NCBI GenBank assembly: GCA_035570935.1
Contig: DATMKU010000032.1
Span: 12,646 to 76,645 of the forward strand
Direction of reading: 5' to 3'
Length of the DNA: 64,000 nt
Source: AP-15 sp035570935
Lineage (GTDB): Bacteria; Pseudomonadota; Alphaproteobacteria; ATCC43930; CGMCC-115725
A program made the position numbers and the translations under genes. This document shows, piece after piece, positions 1-7,355 of this stretch. The notes under the pieces were generated by a model. That model saw only the letters and a program-made list of their open reading frames with translations, searched no databases and was not told where the DNA came from. Every line of letters starts with the position of its first letter. Within the stretch, counting starts at the first letter, position 1.

Positions 1-270
1 CGCCGCGGCGTGGCGGGTGTGGATCATGAACGAGCAGCCGCCGACCGCGGTGCCGTCGACCCATTTCGGGGTGAGCCCGAGATAGTGCGCGATCGTGGTC
101 GGGGTCTCGCCGGCGGTCGCGATGCCGTCGATGTCTGATGGTTTGAGCCCGGCGTCGCCCATTGCATTGAGCGCGGCATCGGCATGCAATTGGATTTGCG
201 AGCTGTCGGGGATGACGCCGAGCCTGGTGGTTTCGGCCGCACCCACGATGGCGATCGATTTCGGCTTCAT
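1..270 (-). CDS. Thiolase-family protein (SCP-x/acetyl-CoA acetyltransferase-like), N-terminal part
   Basis: The 90 visible codons begin MKPKSIAIVGAAETTRLG and continue with a typical thiolase N-terminal fold: a short strand, then ADAALNAMGDAGLKPSDIDG, then a TAGETPTTIAHYLGL-like stretch. The pattern matches the non-decarboxylating, lipid-transfer-protein type of thiolase, which is usually paired with a DUF35 protein. The gene runs off the window start, so the catalytic Cys and His region cannot be checked. It begins 5 bp after the DUF35 gene upstream, and the two probably form one operon acting on an acyl-CoA substrate. The substrate is unknown. Confidence 0.8.
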   Translation of the reverse strand, partial: MKPKSIAIVGAAETTRLGVIPDSSQIQLHADAALNAMGDAGLKPSDIDGIATAGETPTTIAHYLGLTPKWVDGTAVGGCSFMIHTRHAAA

Positions 271-275
271 CGCAA

Positions 276-686
276 CTACCTCGCGGCCGGGCGGAAGAGC
301 GGCAAAGTGATGTCGTCGTCGAGCTTTTCGAAGGCGACCTCGACCGGCATGTCGAGCTGTAACGCCTCGGGCGTCTGCGGGCATTGGGTGATGTTGGTCA
401 TCATCCGCGGCCCCTCGTTCAATTCGACGACCGCGATCGCATAGGGCGGCGTGAAACCCGGCACCGGGCGGTGGTGGATCACATAGCTGAAGAGCCGCCC
501 CTTGCCCGAGGCGCGGAACACCGCGATATCGCGCGAGGCACAGGCGGGGCAGAACGGGCGCGGCGGGAAATAGACCTTGCCGCAGGAGGTGCAGCGCTGC
601 AGCCGCAATTCGCCGGCGCGGGTGCCGTCCCAGAAATGCTGCGTCTCCGGTGTCGGCTGCGGCCGTGCGCGTCGCCCTTCGGCCAT
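276..686 (-). CDS. DUF35 OB-fold protein with rubredoxin-like zinc ribbon, thiolase partner
   Basis: A 136-residue protein with an N-terminal zinc ribbon (CTSCGKVYFPPRPFCPAC, four Cys in two CxxC pairs) followed by an OB-fold-like beta region (GRLFSYVIHHRPVPG, then AIAVVELNEGPRMMTN). This is the standard layout of the DUF35 proteins that bind acyl-CoA and associate with SCP-x-type thiolases. The start at 686 was chosen because GGAGG lies a few bases upstream; an in-frame ATG at 743 would add 19 residues with no homology. It lies immediately upstream of the thiolase gene, which supports a two-subunit enzyme. The pathway is not determined by the sequence. Confidence 0.85.
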   Translation of the reverse strand: MAEGRRARPQPTPETQHFWDGTRAGELRLQRCTSCGKVYFPPRPFCPACASRDIAVFRASGKGRLFSYVIHHRPVPGFTPPYAIAVVELNEGPRMMTNITQCPQTPEALQLDMPVEVAFEKLDDDITLPLFRPAAR

Positions 687-764
687 TCCTCGCCTCCAGT
701 GCTTCCTTTTGCTAACTCTGACGCGTGGCCCGCTTTCGGGCAAATGGAATGGATAAGGCCGATC

Positions 765-1190
765 TCAGCCTTGGTGACTCCACGGGTTGATCACAACGAG
801 ACCGGCGGCCTGGAACGGCCTCTCATCGCGAGTGGCGACGCTTAAATCGTGAGCCGTTGCGATCGCGGCGATCTGTCCGTCCGGGACGGAGATTGGGTGC
901 CCCTGACCGCGGGCGCGAATTACGACTTTTGCGAATGCCTCGGCGGCGGCAACGCCAAACAGGACTATGCGGTTGTCGAACAGACCGACAATTTGCGCGT
1001 CGAGCGCCGCCACGAGCGCCCGCCGCCGCCTTCCGGTAGGCAAACTCTCGATCCCCAGTAGCAACTCGGCGAGGCTGATCGTTGAAAGAAAAAGAGTTTC
1101 GATCGCTTGCGCGTCAAGCCAGTTCATTACCCGGCGATCGGGCATTGGCCGCATCGGCTCCGAGACGACGTTCGTGTCCAGCAGGATCAT
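765..1190 (-). CDS. fitB: PIN-domain toxin, FitB/VapC type
   Basis: A 141-residue PIN-domain protein of the FitB subgroup of VapC toxins, which are Mg-dependent ribonucleases. It has the N-terminal MILLDTNVVSE strand with the first acidic residue, the TISLAELLLGIE helix with the conserved Glu, and the acidic cluster SVPDGQIAAIATAHDLSVATRD near the C terminus. Its ATG overlaps the stop of the upstream RHH antitoxin by 4 bp (ATGA), so the two are translationally coupled. Its likely job is stabilisation or stress-linked RNA cleavage. The RNA target is unknown. Length and motifs look intact. Confidence 0.85.
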   Translation of the reverse strand: MILLDTNVVSEPMRPMPDRRVMNWLDAQAIETLFLSTISLAELLLGIESLPTGRRRRALVAALDAQIVGLFDNRIVLFGVAAAEAFAKVVIRARGQGHPISVPDGQIAAIATAHDLSVATRDERPFQAAGLVVINPWSHQG

Positions 1191-1426
1191 TCAAGGTCGG
1201 CCGGCTCCGCCGGAGTCGCGTCTCGCGAAGTGTCGAGGTCGAGCCCTCCAAACGGACGCACGAGCGCGGCCAGCGCTGTCCCCAACTTTATTCGCTCCCT
1301 CGGTCGGACTGCGTTGTCGAGGATCATCCGCGCCTCAGCTTCCGTGCTCCGGCCGTGCCGGGCGGCGCGGGCTTGCAACGCCTGATGGGTTTCAGGCGAA
1401 ATGTTGCGAATGACGATAGCGGCCAT
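1187..1426 (-). CDS. fitA: Ribbon-helix-helix antitoxin, FitA type
   Basis: A 79-residue Arc/MetJ-type antitoxin. The N terminus (AAIVIRNISPETHQALQARA followed by RHGRSTEAEARMIL) is the FitA ribbon-helix-helix DNA-binding domain. The C-terminal tail, rich in Leu and Pro, would block the PIN toxin active site. It overlaps fitB by 4 bp. The ATG at 1426 is preferred over longer in-frame starts because the conserved FitA N terminus begins there and because the longer starts lie upstream of the promoter and operator palindromes at 1450-1479. Together these indicate an autoregulated fitAB operon. Confidence 0.85.
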   Translation of the reverse strand: MAAIVIRNISPETHQALQARAARHGRSTEAEARMILDNAVRPRERIKLGTALAALVRPFGGLDLDTSRDATPAEPADLE

Positions 1427-1449
1427 GTCGTTTCCACTCGTGGACACGC

Positions 1450-1479
1450 ATGATATCATCATCCCCCAATTGATATCAA
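1450..1479 (-). promoter_or_regulatory. fitAB promoter with two overlapping palindromic operators
   Basis: Two identical perfect palindromes, TGATATCA, occupy 1451-1458 and 1471-1478, exactly 20 bp (about two helical turns) apart. On the minus strand they contain a plausible -35 (TTGATA, 1479-1474) and -10 (TATCAT, 1455-1450) separated by 18 bp, so each operator half covers one promoter element. The site ends 24 bp upstream of the antitoxin start. As I recall it, the gonococcal FitAB complex binds paired TGCTATCA/TGATAGCA-like half sites, which are very similar. Confidence 0.7.
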
Positions 1480-1561
1480 CCGCCGCAGACTTGGCCTGCT
1501 CGAACTTTGACGGCTGCGGCGATTTCGGGCAAACGAAAGCGGGAATTTGGCGGAGGACGAA

Positions 1562-3169
1562 ATGGCGGCACAGCCAAAGAGCATCACGCCGGCGGAATTG
1601 TGTGCGCGGCCGCACGACGGCGGCGAGATCGCGGTCATCGATGCACGCGAGGAGGGCAGCTTTCACCACCGACATCTGCTGATGGCGTCGTGCCTTCCAT
1701 TGAGCCGGCTGGAGCTGATCGCGGCGGCGCTGTTGCCGCGCCGGTCAGCACCGATCGTCGTCTGCGACGATGATGGCGGAGCCGGCGGGGTCGCAGAGCG
1801 CGCGGCCCATCGGCTGATCGCGGGCGGCTGGAGCGATGTTTCGATATTGGCCGGCGGGGTTTCGGCCTGGGAGGCAGCGGGCTATCCGGTCTATAGCGGC
1901 GTCCATGTGCCGAGCAAGGCCTTTGCCGAGGTCGTCGAGCACGAATACGGAACGCCGTGGATCAGCGCCGAGGAATTGGCGGAGCGCCAGAAAAACAGCG
2001 GACCGATGGTCATCTTCGACAGCCGCTCCTACGAGGAGTACCACTCGAACAGCATCCCGGGCGCGGTCAGCGTGCCCGGCGCCGAACTGGTTTACCGCTT
2101 TCACGAAATGGTACCGTCGCCCGACACCTTTGTGGTCGTCAATTGCGGCGGGCGCACGCGCAGCATCATCGGTGCCCAGGCACTGATCGACGCCGGCGTG
2201 CCGAACCGGGTGGTGTCGTTGAAGGACGGCACGATGGCGTGGCATCTCGCCGGCTTCGAGGTCGTCGCCGGCGCCGAGCTGCGCGCGCCTGAGGTCTCGG
2301 CCGCGGGGGTCGTCGCGGCACGGCAGCGGGCAGAGGCGGTCGCGCGCCGCTATGGAGTGGCAGCGATCGACCGCGCGACGTTGGCCGAATGGCAGCAGCA
2401 GGCCGACCGGCGCACGCTCTACGTGCTCGATGTCCGCGACCCGGCTGAATACCGCTCCGGGCATCTGCCGGGCTCGCTGATGGCGCCGGGCGGGCAATTG
2501 GTGCAGGAGACCGACAGCTGGCTCGGGATTTGGGGTGCGCGGGTCGTGCTCGTCGACGACACCGGCGTACGGGCGCGGATGACCGCCTCGTGGCTCCGGC
2601 GCATGGGTTGGGACGCGGCGGTGCTAGACCACGGCCTCGAGGGTGCTGTGCTCGAAAAGGGGATGCCGGCGATTGACACCGGCATGTTTCCGCTCGCCGG
2701 GCCGGAGCCTGCGGCGGCGTCGCCCGGGGAGCTCGCCGCCAACCCAGGGGCGGTCGTGGTCGATCTGGGGTTGAGCCGCCGCCATCGCGAAGGTCACATT
2801 CCCGGCGCCTGGTTTGCGATCCGCGCCCGCCTCGCCGCGGCGCTCGACAAAGTGCCGGCCTCGGGCGAATTGGTATTGACCAGCGAGGACGGCGCCAATG
2901 CGCGCTTCGCCGCCGCCGAGATCGGCGCCCGGCGCCGGGTCAAGGTGCTGTCGGGCGGCACCGCGGCGTGGCAAGCGGCCGGGTTGCCGCTCGAAACCGG
3001 GATGGCAAAGCTCGCCGACGAGCCCGATGATGTGTCTTTGTCGGCGCGCGACCGGCCGGCCGAGCGCGAGCGCTACATGCGTGAATACCTCGCCTGGGAA
3101 ATCGACCTCGTCAACCAGATCGCGCGCGACGACGATTGTCGCTTCCGCCTCGCTTCGGTGGCGAATTGA
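1562..3169 (+). CDS. Protein of four tandem rhodanese domains, two with active-site Cys
   Basis: A 535-residue protein of four rhodanese homology domains at roughly residues 8-112, 133-236, 267-372 and 386-482. Rhodaneses transfer sulfane sulfur through an active-site Cys. Domain 1 has Cys68 in VVCDDDGG and domain 2 has Cys195 in VVNCGGRTRS. The equivalent positions are Asp in domain 3 (VDDTGVR) and Ser/Glu in domain 4 (LTSEDGAN), so those domains are probably non-catalytic. The start at 1562 follows GGAGG at 1552-1556 with 5 bp spacing; an ATG at 1547 has no such site. Thiosulfate or persulfide sulfurtransferase activity is likely. The acceptor is unknown, and there is no sulfur-metabolism neighbour. 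Confidence 0.85.
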   Translation: MAAQPKSITPAELCARPHDGGEIAVIDAREEGSFHHRHLLMASCLPLSRLELIAAALLPRRSAPIVVCDDDGGAGGVAERAAHRLIAGGWSDVSILAGGVSAWEAAGYPVYSGVHVPSKAFAEVVEHEYGTPWISAEELAERQKNSGPMVIFDSRSYEEYHSNSIPGAVSVPGAELVYRFHEMVPSPDTFVVVNCGGRTRSIIGAQALIDAGVPNRVVSLKDGTMAWHLAGFEVVAGAELRAPEVSAAGVVAARQRAEAVARRYGVAAIDRATLAEWQQQADRRTLYVLDVRDPAEYRSGHLPGSLMAPGGQLVQETDSWLGIWGARVVLVDDTGVRARMTASWLRRMGWDAAVLDHGLEGAVLEKGMPAIDTGMFPLAGPEPAAASPGELAANPGAVVVDLGLSRRHREGHIPGAWFAIRARLAAALDKVPASGELVLTSEDGANARFAAAEIGARRRVKVLSGGTAAWQAAGLPLETGMAKLADEPDDVSLSARDRPAERERYMREYLAWEIDLVNQIARDDDCRFRLASVAN

Positions 3170-3203
3170 CGGACGATCGATGGCATGAGAGCGGCAAATC
3201 CGG

Positions 3204-3932
3204 TTACGTCAAACCATTCCCATCGTCGCGCCCGCGAAAGCGGGGGTCCAGCGACAATGGCACGTCGCTTGCCCGCTGTTCAGGCCGGGGGCAGGCTCTG
3301 AGTTCCCGCTTTTGCGGGAATGACGAATGATTGTAATCGGATAATGGTGGTATTGAACCAGCGACACCCTCCGCCGTTGGCACCTCCTCGCCGAGGACCG
3401 GCGGGGTCAGGTCGAGGAGCCCGGCGGCGCGCAATTCGTCGATCGCCGGCAGGTCGCTCAGGGCGTCGAGGCCGAAATGCGCCAAAAAGCCTTTGGTCGT
3501 CACCCACAGCAATGGCCGGCCTGGGGTCATGCGGCGGCCCTTGGGGCGCACCCAGCCGGCTTCCAGCAACGTGTCGAGCGTGCCCTTGCCGAGCGCAACG
3601 CCACGAATCACTTCGATCTCGGCGCGGGTGACCGGCTGGTGGTAGGCGATGACCGCCAGAGTCTCGACCGCGGCGCGCGACAATTTGCGGGCGACCGGGC
3701 GCTCGATCCTCAGCTGCAGGGCGAGATCAGGGGCGGTGCGAAACGCCCAGCCGCCCGCCAGCCGGACGAGGTTGACGCCGCGCCCGTGGTAACTCTCGGC
3801 GAGGTCGCGCAAAAGCCCGGCGATGTCGGCTGCCTCGCCCAGGCGCTGCGCCAGTGCCGCCTCCGACAACGGCTCGCCAGCGGCAAACAGCAACGCCTCG
3901 ACGAGCCGCGATTGCTGCGTTAGCTCGCTCAT
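3204..3932 (-). CDS. scpB: Segregation and condensation protein B with repeat-encoded tail
   Basis: A 242-residue ScpB, a winged-helix subunit of the SMC-ScpAB condensin that helps segregate the chromosome. Core features are VEALLFAAGEPLSEAALAQRL near the N terminus and the conserved KLSRAAVETLAVIAYHQPVT with RAEIEVIRG around residues 83-111. The core ends near residue 190. The last 50 residues (SSFPQKRE onward, including LDPRFRGRDDG) are a translation of the dispersed palindromic repeat at 3217-3330 and have no counterpart in the family. It overlaps scpA by 4 bp (ATGA) in the nagZ-M50-scpA-scpB operon. The tail may be disordered and neutral. Confidence 0.9.
   Translation of the reverse strand: MSELTQQSRLVEALLFAAGEPLSEAALAQRLGEAADIAGLLRDLAESYHGRGVNLVRLAGGWAFRTAPDLALQLRIERPVARKLSRAAVETLAVIAYHQPVTRAEIEVIRGVALGKGTLDTLLEAGWVRPKGRRMTPGRPLLWVTTKGFLAHFGLDALSDLPAIDELRAAGLLDLTPPVLGEEVPTAEGVAGSIPPLSDYNHSSFPQKRELRACPRPEQRASDVPLSLDPRFRGRDDGNGLT
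3217..3330. repeat. Dispersed palindromic repeat inside the 3' end of scpB
   Basis: Paired inverted sequences, CCCGCGAAAGCGGGGGTCCA at 3231 and a TTCCCGCTTTTGCGGGAATGAC-like arm at 3303-3324, flank about 60 bp. Related arms occur at 31745-31785 and 62830-62925. In this copy the element is translated as the scpB tail. Confidence 0.7.
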
Positions 3933-4786
3933 CCGGCAGCCCCCTCGCCTGCCCGGCGCAGCACCGCGCGGCTGCGCAGCCAGATCGGGCCAAAGGCGCG
4001 GTCCTGGCGCAATTCGATGCGGCCGTCGCGGGCAAGTTCGAGGGCTGCGGCAAAGGTCGAGGCGAGCGCCGAGCGCCGCTTCCGGTCGCCCCGCGACTCC
4101 TCCGGCAAAAAGCGCACCAATGCCCGCCACTCCGGTACGCGGCCGAGAAAGCGAGCGAACCGCTGCAAGGCGTCGTCCATCGAATAAAAGGCGGAGGGCT
4201 CGATCGCCAGCACCGCATTCGTGCTGCGCCGGCGGCCGTCGCCATAGGCGCGCAACAGTTCGTAGAGATCGAGCCGCCAGAGTGGCACCGGGATGGTCGC
4301 CAGCCCCTCGGGAGCGCCGCGCAGAAAAAAATCCTGGCCGAGCCGCGACCCCGCCATCAACCTGCGACCGGCGGTTTGCATCGCCGCCAGCAATTTGAGG
4401 CGATGGCCGAGTGCCCCGGCGATTTCCGCGACATCGGGCTCGTCGTCATCGCGCGGCTGCGGCAACAGCAGGCGCGACTTCAGGTAAGCGAGCCACGCCG
4501 CCATCACCAGGTAGTCGGCGGCGATCTCGAGCTTCAGGTGCCGCTGCGCCGCAATAAAGCCGAGATACTGGTCGGCGAGCGCCAGGATTGAGATTTTTGC
4601 GAGATCGACCTTTTGCTCGCGCGCCAGGGACAGCAGCAGGTCTATCGGCCCCTCGTAGCCGTCGAGATCGAGAACCAATTGGTTGGGTGGCGTCGGCCCC
4701 TCACCCCGACCCTCTCTCCGCGAGCGGGGAGAGGGAGGGTGACGGGCAACGGCGGGCGAAAAAGTGTCCCCCGGATCCCGGCTCAT
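3929..4786 (-). CDS. scpA: Segregation and condensation protein A (kleisin) with repeat-encoded N-terminal insert
   Basis: A 285-residue kleisin that bridges SMC heads and binds ScpB. The conserved core starts at VLDLDGYEGPIDLLLSLARE (about residue 38), and KVDLAKISILALADQYL and ADYLVMAAWLAYLKSRLLLP follow. The ATG at 4786 overlaps the stop of the M50 protease gene (ATGA), which fixes the start. Residues of about 15-34 (rich in Pro, Ser, Arg and Gly) are encoded by a dispersed repeat at 4701-4742 and are not part of the kleisin fold. The downstream scpB also overlaps by 4 bp. The repeat appears to have been tolerated because it keeps the frame open. Confidence 0.9.
   Translation of the reverse strand: MSRDPGDTFSPAVARHPPSPRSRREGRGEGPTPPNQLVLDLDGYEGPIDLLLSLAREQKVDLAKISILALADQYLGFIAAQRHLKLEIAADYLVMAAWLAYLKSRLLLPQPRDDDEPDVAEIAGALGHRLKLLAAMQTAGRRLMAGSRLGQDFFLRGAPEGLATIPVPLWRLDLYELLRAYGDGRRRSTNAVLAIEPSAFYSMDDALQRFARFLGRVPEWRALVRFLPEESRGDRKRRSALASTFAAALELARDGRIELRQDRAFGPIWLRSRAVLRRAGEGAAG
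4701..4742. repeat. Dispersed inverted repeat inside scpA
   Basis: CCTCACCCCGACCCTCTCTC, a short spacer and GAGCGGGGAGAGGGAGGG form an imperfect hairpin. Such CCCTCACCC...GGGAGAGGG elements are widespread between genes in proteobacteria. Here the element is read in frame near the ScpA N terminus. Confidence 0.65.
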
Positions 4787-5484
4787 CCCCCTTGCCCGGT
4801 GACCGCCAGCACGAAATGGATCAGCGCCTGCATCGGCACGCCGATCACGTAGGTCAGAATATTCAGGTTGACGCCGATTTGGCCGCCGACCCACGGCAGC
4901 ACGAACAGCAACACCAGCAGGATCGGAATGCCGTAAGGCTCGAGCCGGGCAAGCGGATAAGCGAGGGCGTGCGGCAACAGACCGACCGCGACCCGGCCGC
5001 CATCCAAGGGCGGCAACGGCAGCATGTTGAAGACGCACAATGCTGCGTTGATCTGCAGCGAATGCACGAGGTTTGCGGCAATCCAGTCGGCCGGGCTCGG
5101 CGGGAAAAAGACGACGCCGTAGAACAGCAGCGACGAGGCGATCGCCAATAGCACGTTGGTGCCCGGCCCCGCCAACGCCACCCACACCATGTCGCGGCGC
5201 GGATCGCGCAAGCGATTGAAATTGACCGGCACCGGCTTGGCATAGCCGAACAGGATGCGCCCGCCCGAACCCAGTAACAGCAATGCCGGCAGAATGACCG
5301 TGCCGAACGGGTCGATGTGGTTGAATGGGTTGAAGGTGACACGGCGCGCCCGCAACGCCGTGTCGTCGCCGAAGCGCAGCGCCACAAACCCGTGCGCCGC
5401 CTCGTGAAAGGTCACGGCGAGGACGACCGGCAACACCCAGGTGCTGGCCTGGTAGATCGTCGCGGCCATCGCGGCGCCGTTCAC
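4783..5484 (-). CDS. Site-2 protease family (M50) integral membrane metalloprotease
   Basis: A 233-residue membrane protease. The zinc motif HEAAH is at residues 27-31 in the first membrane segment. The second metal ligand lies in NMLPLPPLDGGR (Asp161), and AGPGTNVLLAI follows the classic M50 pattern. It has about five hydrophobic segments and no PDZ domain, as in the short Rv2869/YwhC-like M50B group. Its GTG start at 5484 overlaps the nagZ stop and follows GGAGGT by 6 bp; an ATG at 5469 is the alternative. It sits between nagZ and scpA in the usual alphaproteobacterial operon. The substrate is unknown. Confidence 0.88.
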   Translation of the reverse strand: MNGAAMAATIYQASTWVLPVVLAVTFHEAAHGFVALRFGDDTALRARRVTFNPFNHIDPFGTVILPALLLLGSGGRILFGYAKPVPVNFNRLRDPRRDMVWVALAGPGTNVLLAIASSLLFYGVVFFPPSPADWIAANLVHSLQINAALCVFNMLPLPPLDGGRVAVGLLPHALAYPLARLEPYGIPILLVLLFVLPWVGGQIGVNLNILTYVIGVPMQALIHFVLAVTGQGG

Positions 5485-6515
5485 CGCGTCACCTCCCCGA
5501 GCAATGCGTCAAAGCGGCGCTCCGCTTCTTGGCGATCGAATTCGCCGGGCCGGCGGCGCATCGCCTCGCCGCGCGCCAGCCGCGCCGCCGCCTCCGAGGT
5601 CAACGGTGTTGCCGCGGCGACGACTTCCTCCATCTCGCCGCGGTCGCCATTGCAATGCAGCACGAGATCGCAACCCGCGTTCAGCGCTCGCCGCACGCGC
5701 TCGCTGAACGCGCCGCCGAGGGCTCGCATCGACAGGTCGTCCGAGATCAGCACCCCGCCAAAGCCGATTTCGCCGCGAATGACCTCGCCGACCATCGTCC
5801 GGGAAAAGGTCGCGGGCACCGCCGGGTCGAGCGTGCGATAGACGATGTGCGCGGTCATCGCCCAGGGCATCGCCGCCAATCCCCGGAACGGCGCGAAATC
5901 GGTGCGCGACAGTTCGTGATGAGCGGTCACCACCACCGGGCAGGCGTAATGGCTGTCGACGCGGGCGCGGCCGTGACCCGGGATGTGCTTCAGTATCGGC
6001 AGCACGCCGCCCTCGATCAGCCCGTCGCAAACCGCTCGGGCGAGGTGCTCGACCCGGTCGGGATCGCCGCCATAGGCGCGGTCGCCGATCACCAGGTCGG
6101 CGCCGGCAACCGGCAGATCGAGCACCGGCATGCAGTCGGCAGTGATGCCGAGCCGCGCGAGGTCGTCGGCGATCAGCCGAGCGCCGAGCCGCGCCGCCTC
6201 CCCGGCTTGCAGATCGGGCAATGCCGCAATCTGCGCCGCGGATGGATAGGTGCGCCAATGGGGCGGCCGCAGTCGCGCCACCCGGCCGCCTTCCTGGTCG
6301 ATCAGCACGGGGGCATCGGCGCGTCCGACGCTGTCGCGCAGTGCGTCAACCAGCCGGCGCACCTGGTCGGGCGAGCCGCAATTGCGGCGAAACAGGATGA
6401 ACCCCGCCGGATCGGCCGCGGCGAAAAAGCGCCGCTCGTCGGCGCGCAACTCTTCGCTGGCGCAACCGAGAACGACCGCACGCGGCCGGCTTCGCGGTGA
6501 GACGTCTACCGACAC
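5481..6515 (-). CDS. nagZ: Beta-N-acetylhexosaminidase (GH3)
   Basis: A 344-residue GH3 glycosidase that removes GlcNAc from anhydro-muropeptides in cytoplasmic peptidoglycan recycling. It carries VLIDQEGGRVARLR, the NagZ signature KHIPGHGRARVDSH with the catalytic His on the mobile loop, and the nucleophile region LISDDLSMRALGG (Asp). The start is GTG at 6515, preceded by AAGGAA at 7 bp. The gene is co-directional with argS and the SPOR-like gene upstream and overlaps the M50 gene downstream. Apart from Ile in place of the more common Phe in KH(F/I)PGHG, it looks canonical. Confidence 0.93.
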   Translation of the reverse strand: MSVDVSPRSRPRAVVLGCASEELRADERRFFAAADPAGFILFRRNCGSPDQVRRLVDALRDSVGRADAPVLIDQEGGRVARLRPPHWRTYPSAAQIAALPDLQAGEAARLGARLIADDLARLGITADCMPVLDLPVAGADLVIGDRAYGGDPDRVEHLARAVCDGLIEGGVLPILKHIPGHGRARVDSHYACPVVVTAHHELSRTDFAPFRGLAAMPWAMTAHIVYRTLDPAVPATFSRTMVGEVIRGEIGFGGVLISDDLSMRALGGAFSERVRRALNAGCDLVLHCNGDRGEMEEVVAAATPLTSEAAARLARGEAMRRRPGEFDRQEAERRFDALLGEVTR

Positions 6516-6642
6516 GGTAATTCCTTGTGCAGTGGTGCGATTCTCCGCTGTAGCACCGCCCGCATTCGCTGCGGCACTCGAACAATTGCCCGGCGGGCTT
6601 GTTGAAGATGGATTGCTGGGGCTTTCCCGACAATGACAGCAA

Positions 6643-7353
6643 TCAGAGCGCGGGCGGTCGCGCCCGAGGCGATTCCGGCGTCGTCAGCGGATGATGATGC
6701 AGGCGAGACGGCGCTGCCGCAGTTCGCCGCAGATCCGGCAGCGGCACACCCAATTCCTCGGCCGCCGCGATTGCCGCCGGCGACAACGCCGGCTGTCGCG
6801 AGACAACCGGTTTGATCGGCGACGCCGCGACCGGAAGCGATGTTTTCGGCTCAGCAGGCGTCTGCAGCAAAGCGGCCGGTGGCGCCGGGTTGGCAACCGG
6901 CGCGGTTGGTGAAGAGGCTGTGGTTGGGGGCGGCACGGCTGTCGCAGCCTGCACCGGCGGCGCAGATGGCGCCGGCAGCGGAGGTGGCGGAGGCGGGGGC
7001 GCCGGCCGGGCCATCGGCTGTTCGGGAGGCGGCAGCAGATGTTCGACCTGCGGGCGCTGCTGGCCATAGATCAGCATGTCGCGGTCCGGTATCCGCATGC
7101 CGCCGGGATTTTCGGGCTTGACCCGCATCGGCCTGGTATCGGCGCGGATCAGCGGGATGTCGCCAGCACCGCCCACGTGATGCTTTCCCTCGTTATAGGC
7201 AAACCACAAACCGCCGGCGAACGCGCCCATCACCGCGAGCGCCACAACAACGCGCAACAGCTGGCGCGGGCGCGGCGCATAGTCCTCGTCGCGCGGGTCG
7301 GCGTAGAGGTCGGTCCGTTCCTCGGGGTCGATTTGCCCGAGATCGTAGGCCAT
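6643..7353 (-). CDS. SPOR-family-like inner-membrane protein lacking a recognisable SPOR domain
   Basis: A 236-residue protein in the position normally held by the SPOR-domain protein between argS and nagZ. Residues 1-30 are cytoplasmic and acidic, and one membrane helix (VVVALAVMGAFAGGLWFAY) follows. Next come the family-typical IPLIRADTRPMRVKPENPGG with MRIPDRDMLIYGQ, and then a long Pro/Ala-rich linker with a run of seven Pro. The expected C-terminal peptidoglycan-binding SPOR domain (about 70 residues) is absent, and only 127 bp separate the stop from nagZ. ATG 7353 is preferred to GTG 7359 because GAGGAG sits 8 bp upstream of it, overlapping the end of argS. Confidence 0.7.
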   Translation of the reverse strand: MAYDLGQIDPEERTDLYADPRDEDYAPRPRQLLRVVVALAVMGAFAGGLWFAYNEGKHHVGGAGDIPLIRADTRPMRVKPENPGGMRIPDRDMLIYGQQRPQVEHLLPPPEQPMARPAPPPPPPPLPAPSAPPVQAATAVPPPTTASSPTAPVANPAPPAALLQTPAEPKTSLPVAASPIKPVVSRQPALSPAAIAAAEELGVPLPDLRRTAAAPSRLHHHPLTTPESPRARPPAL

Positions 7354-7355
7354 GG

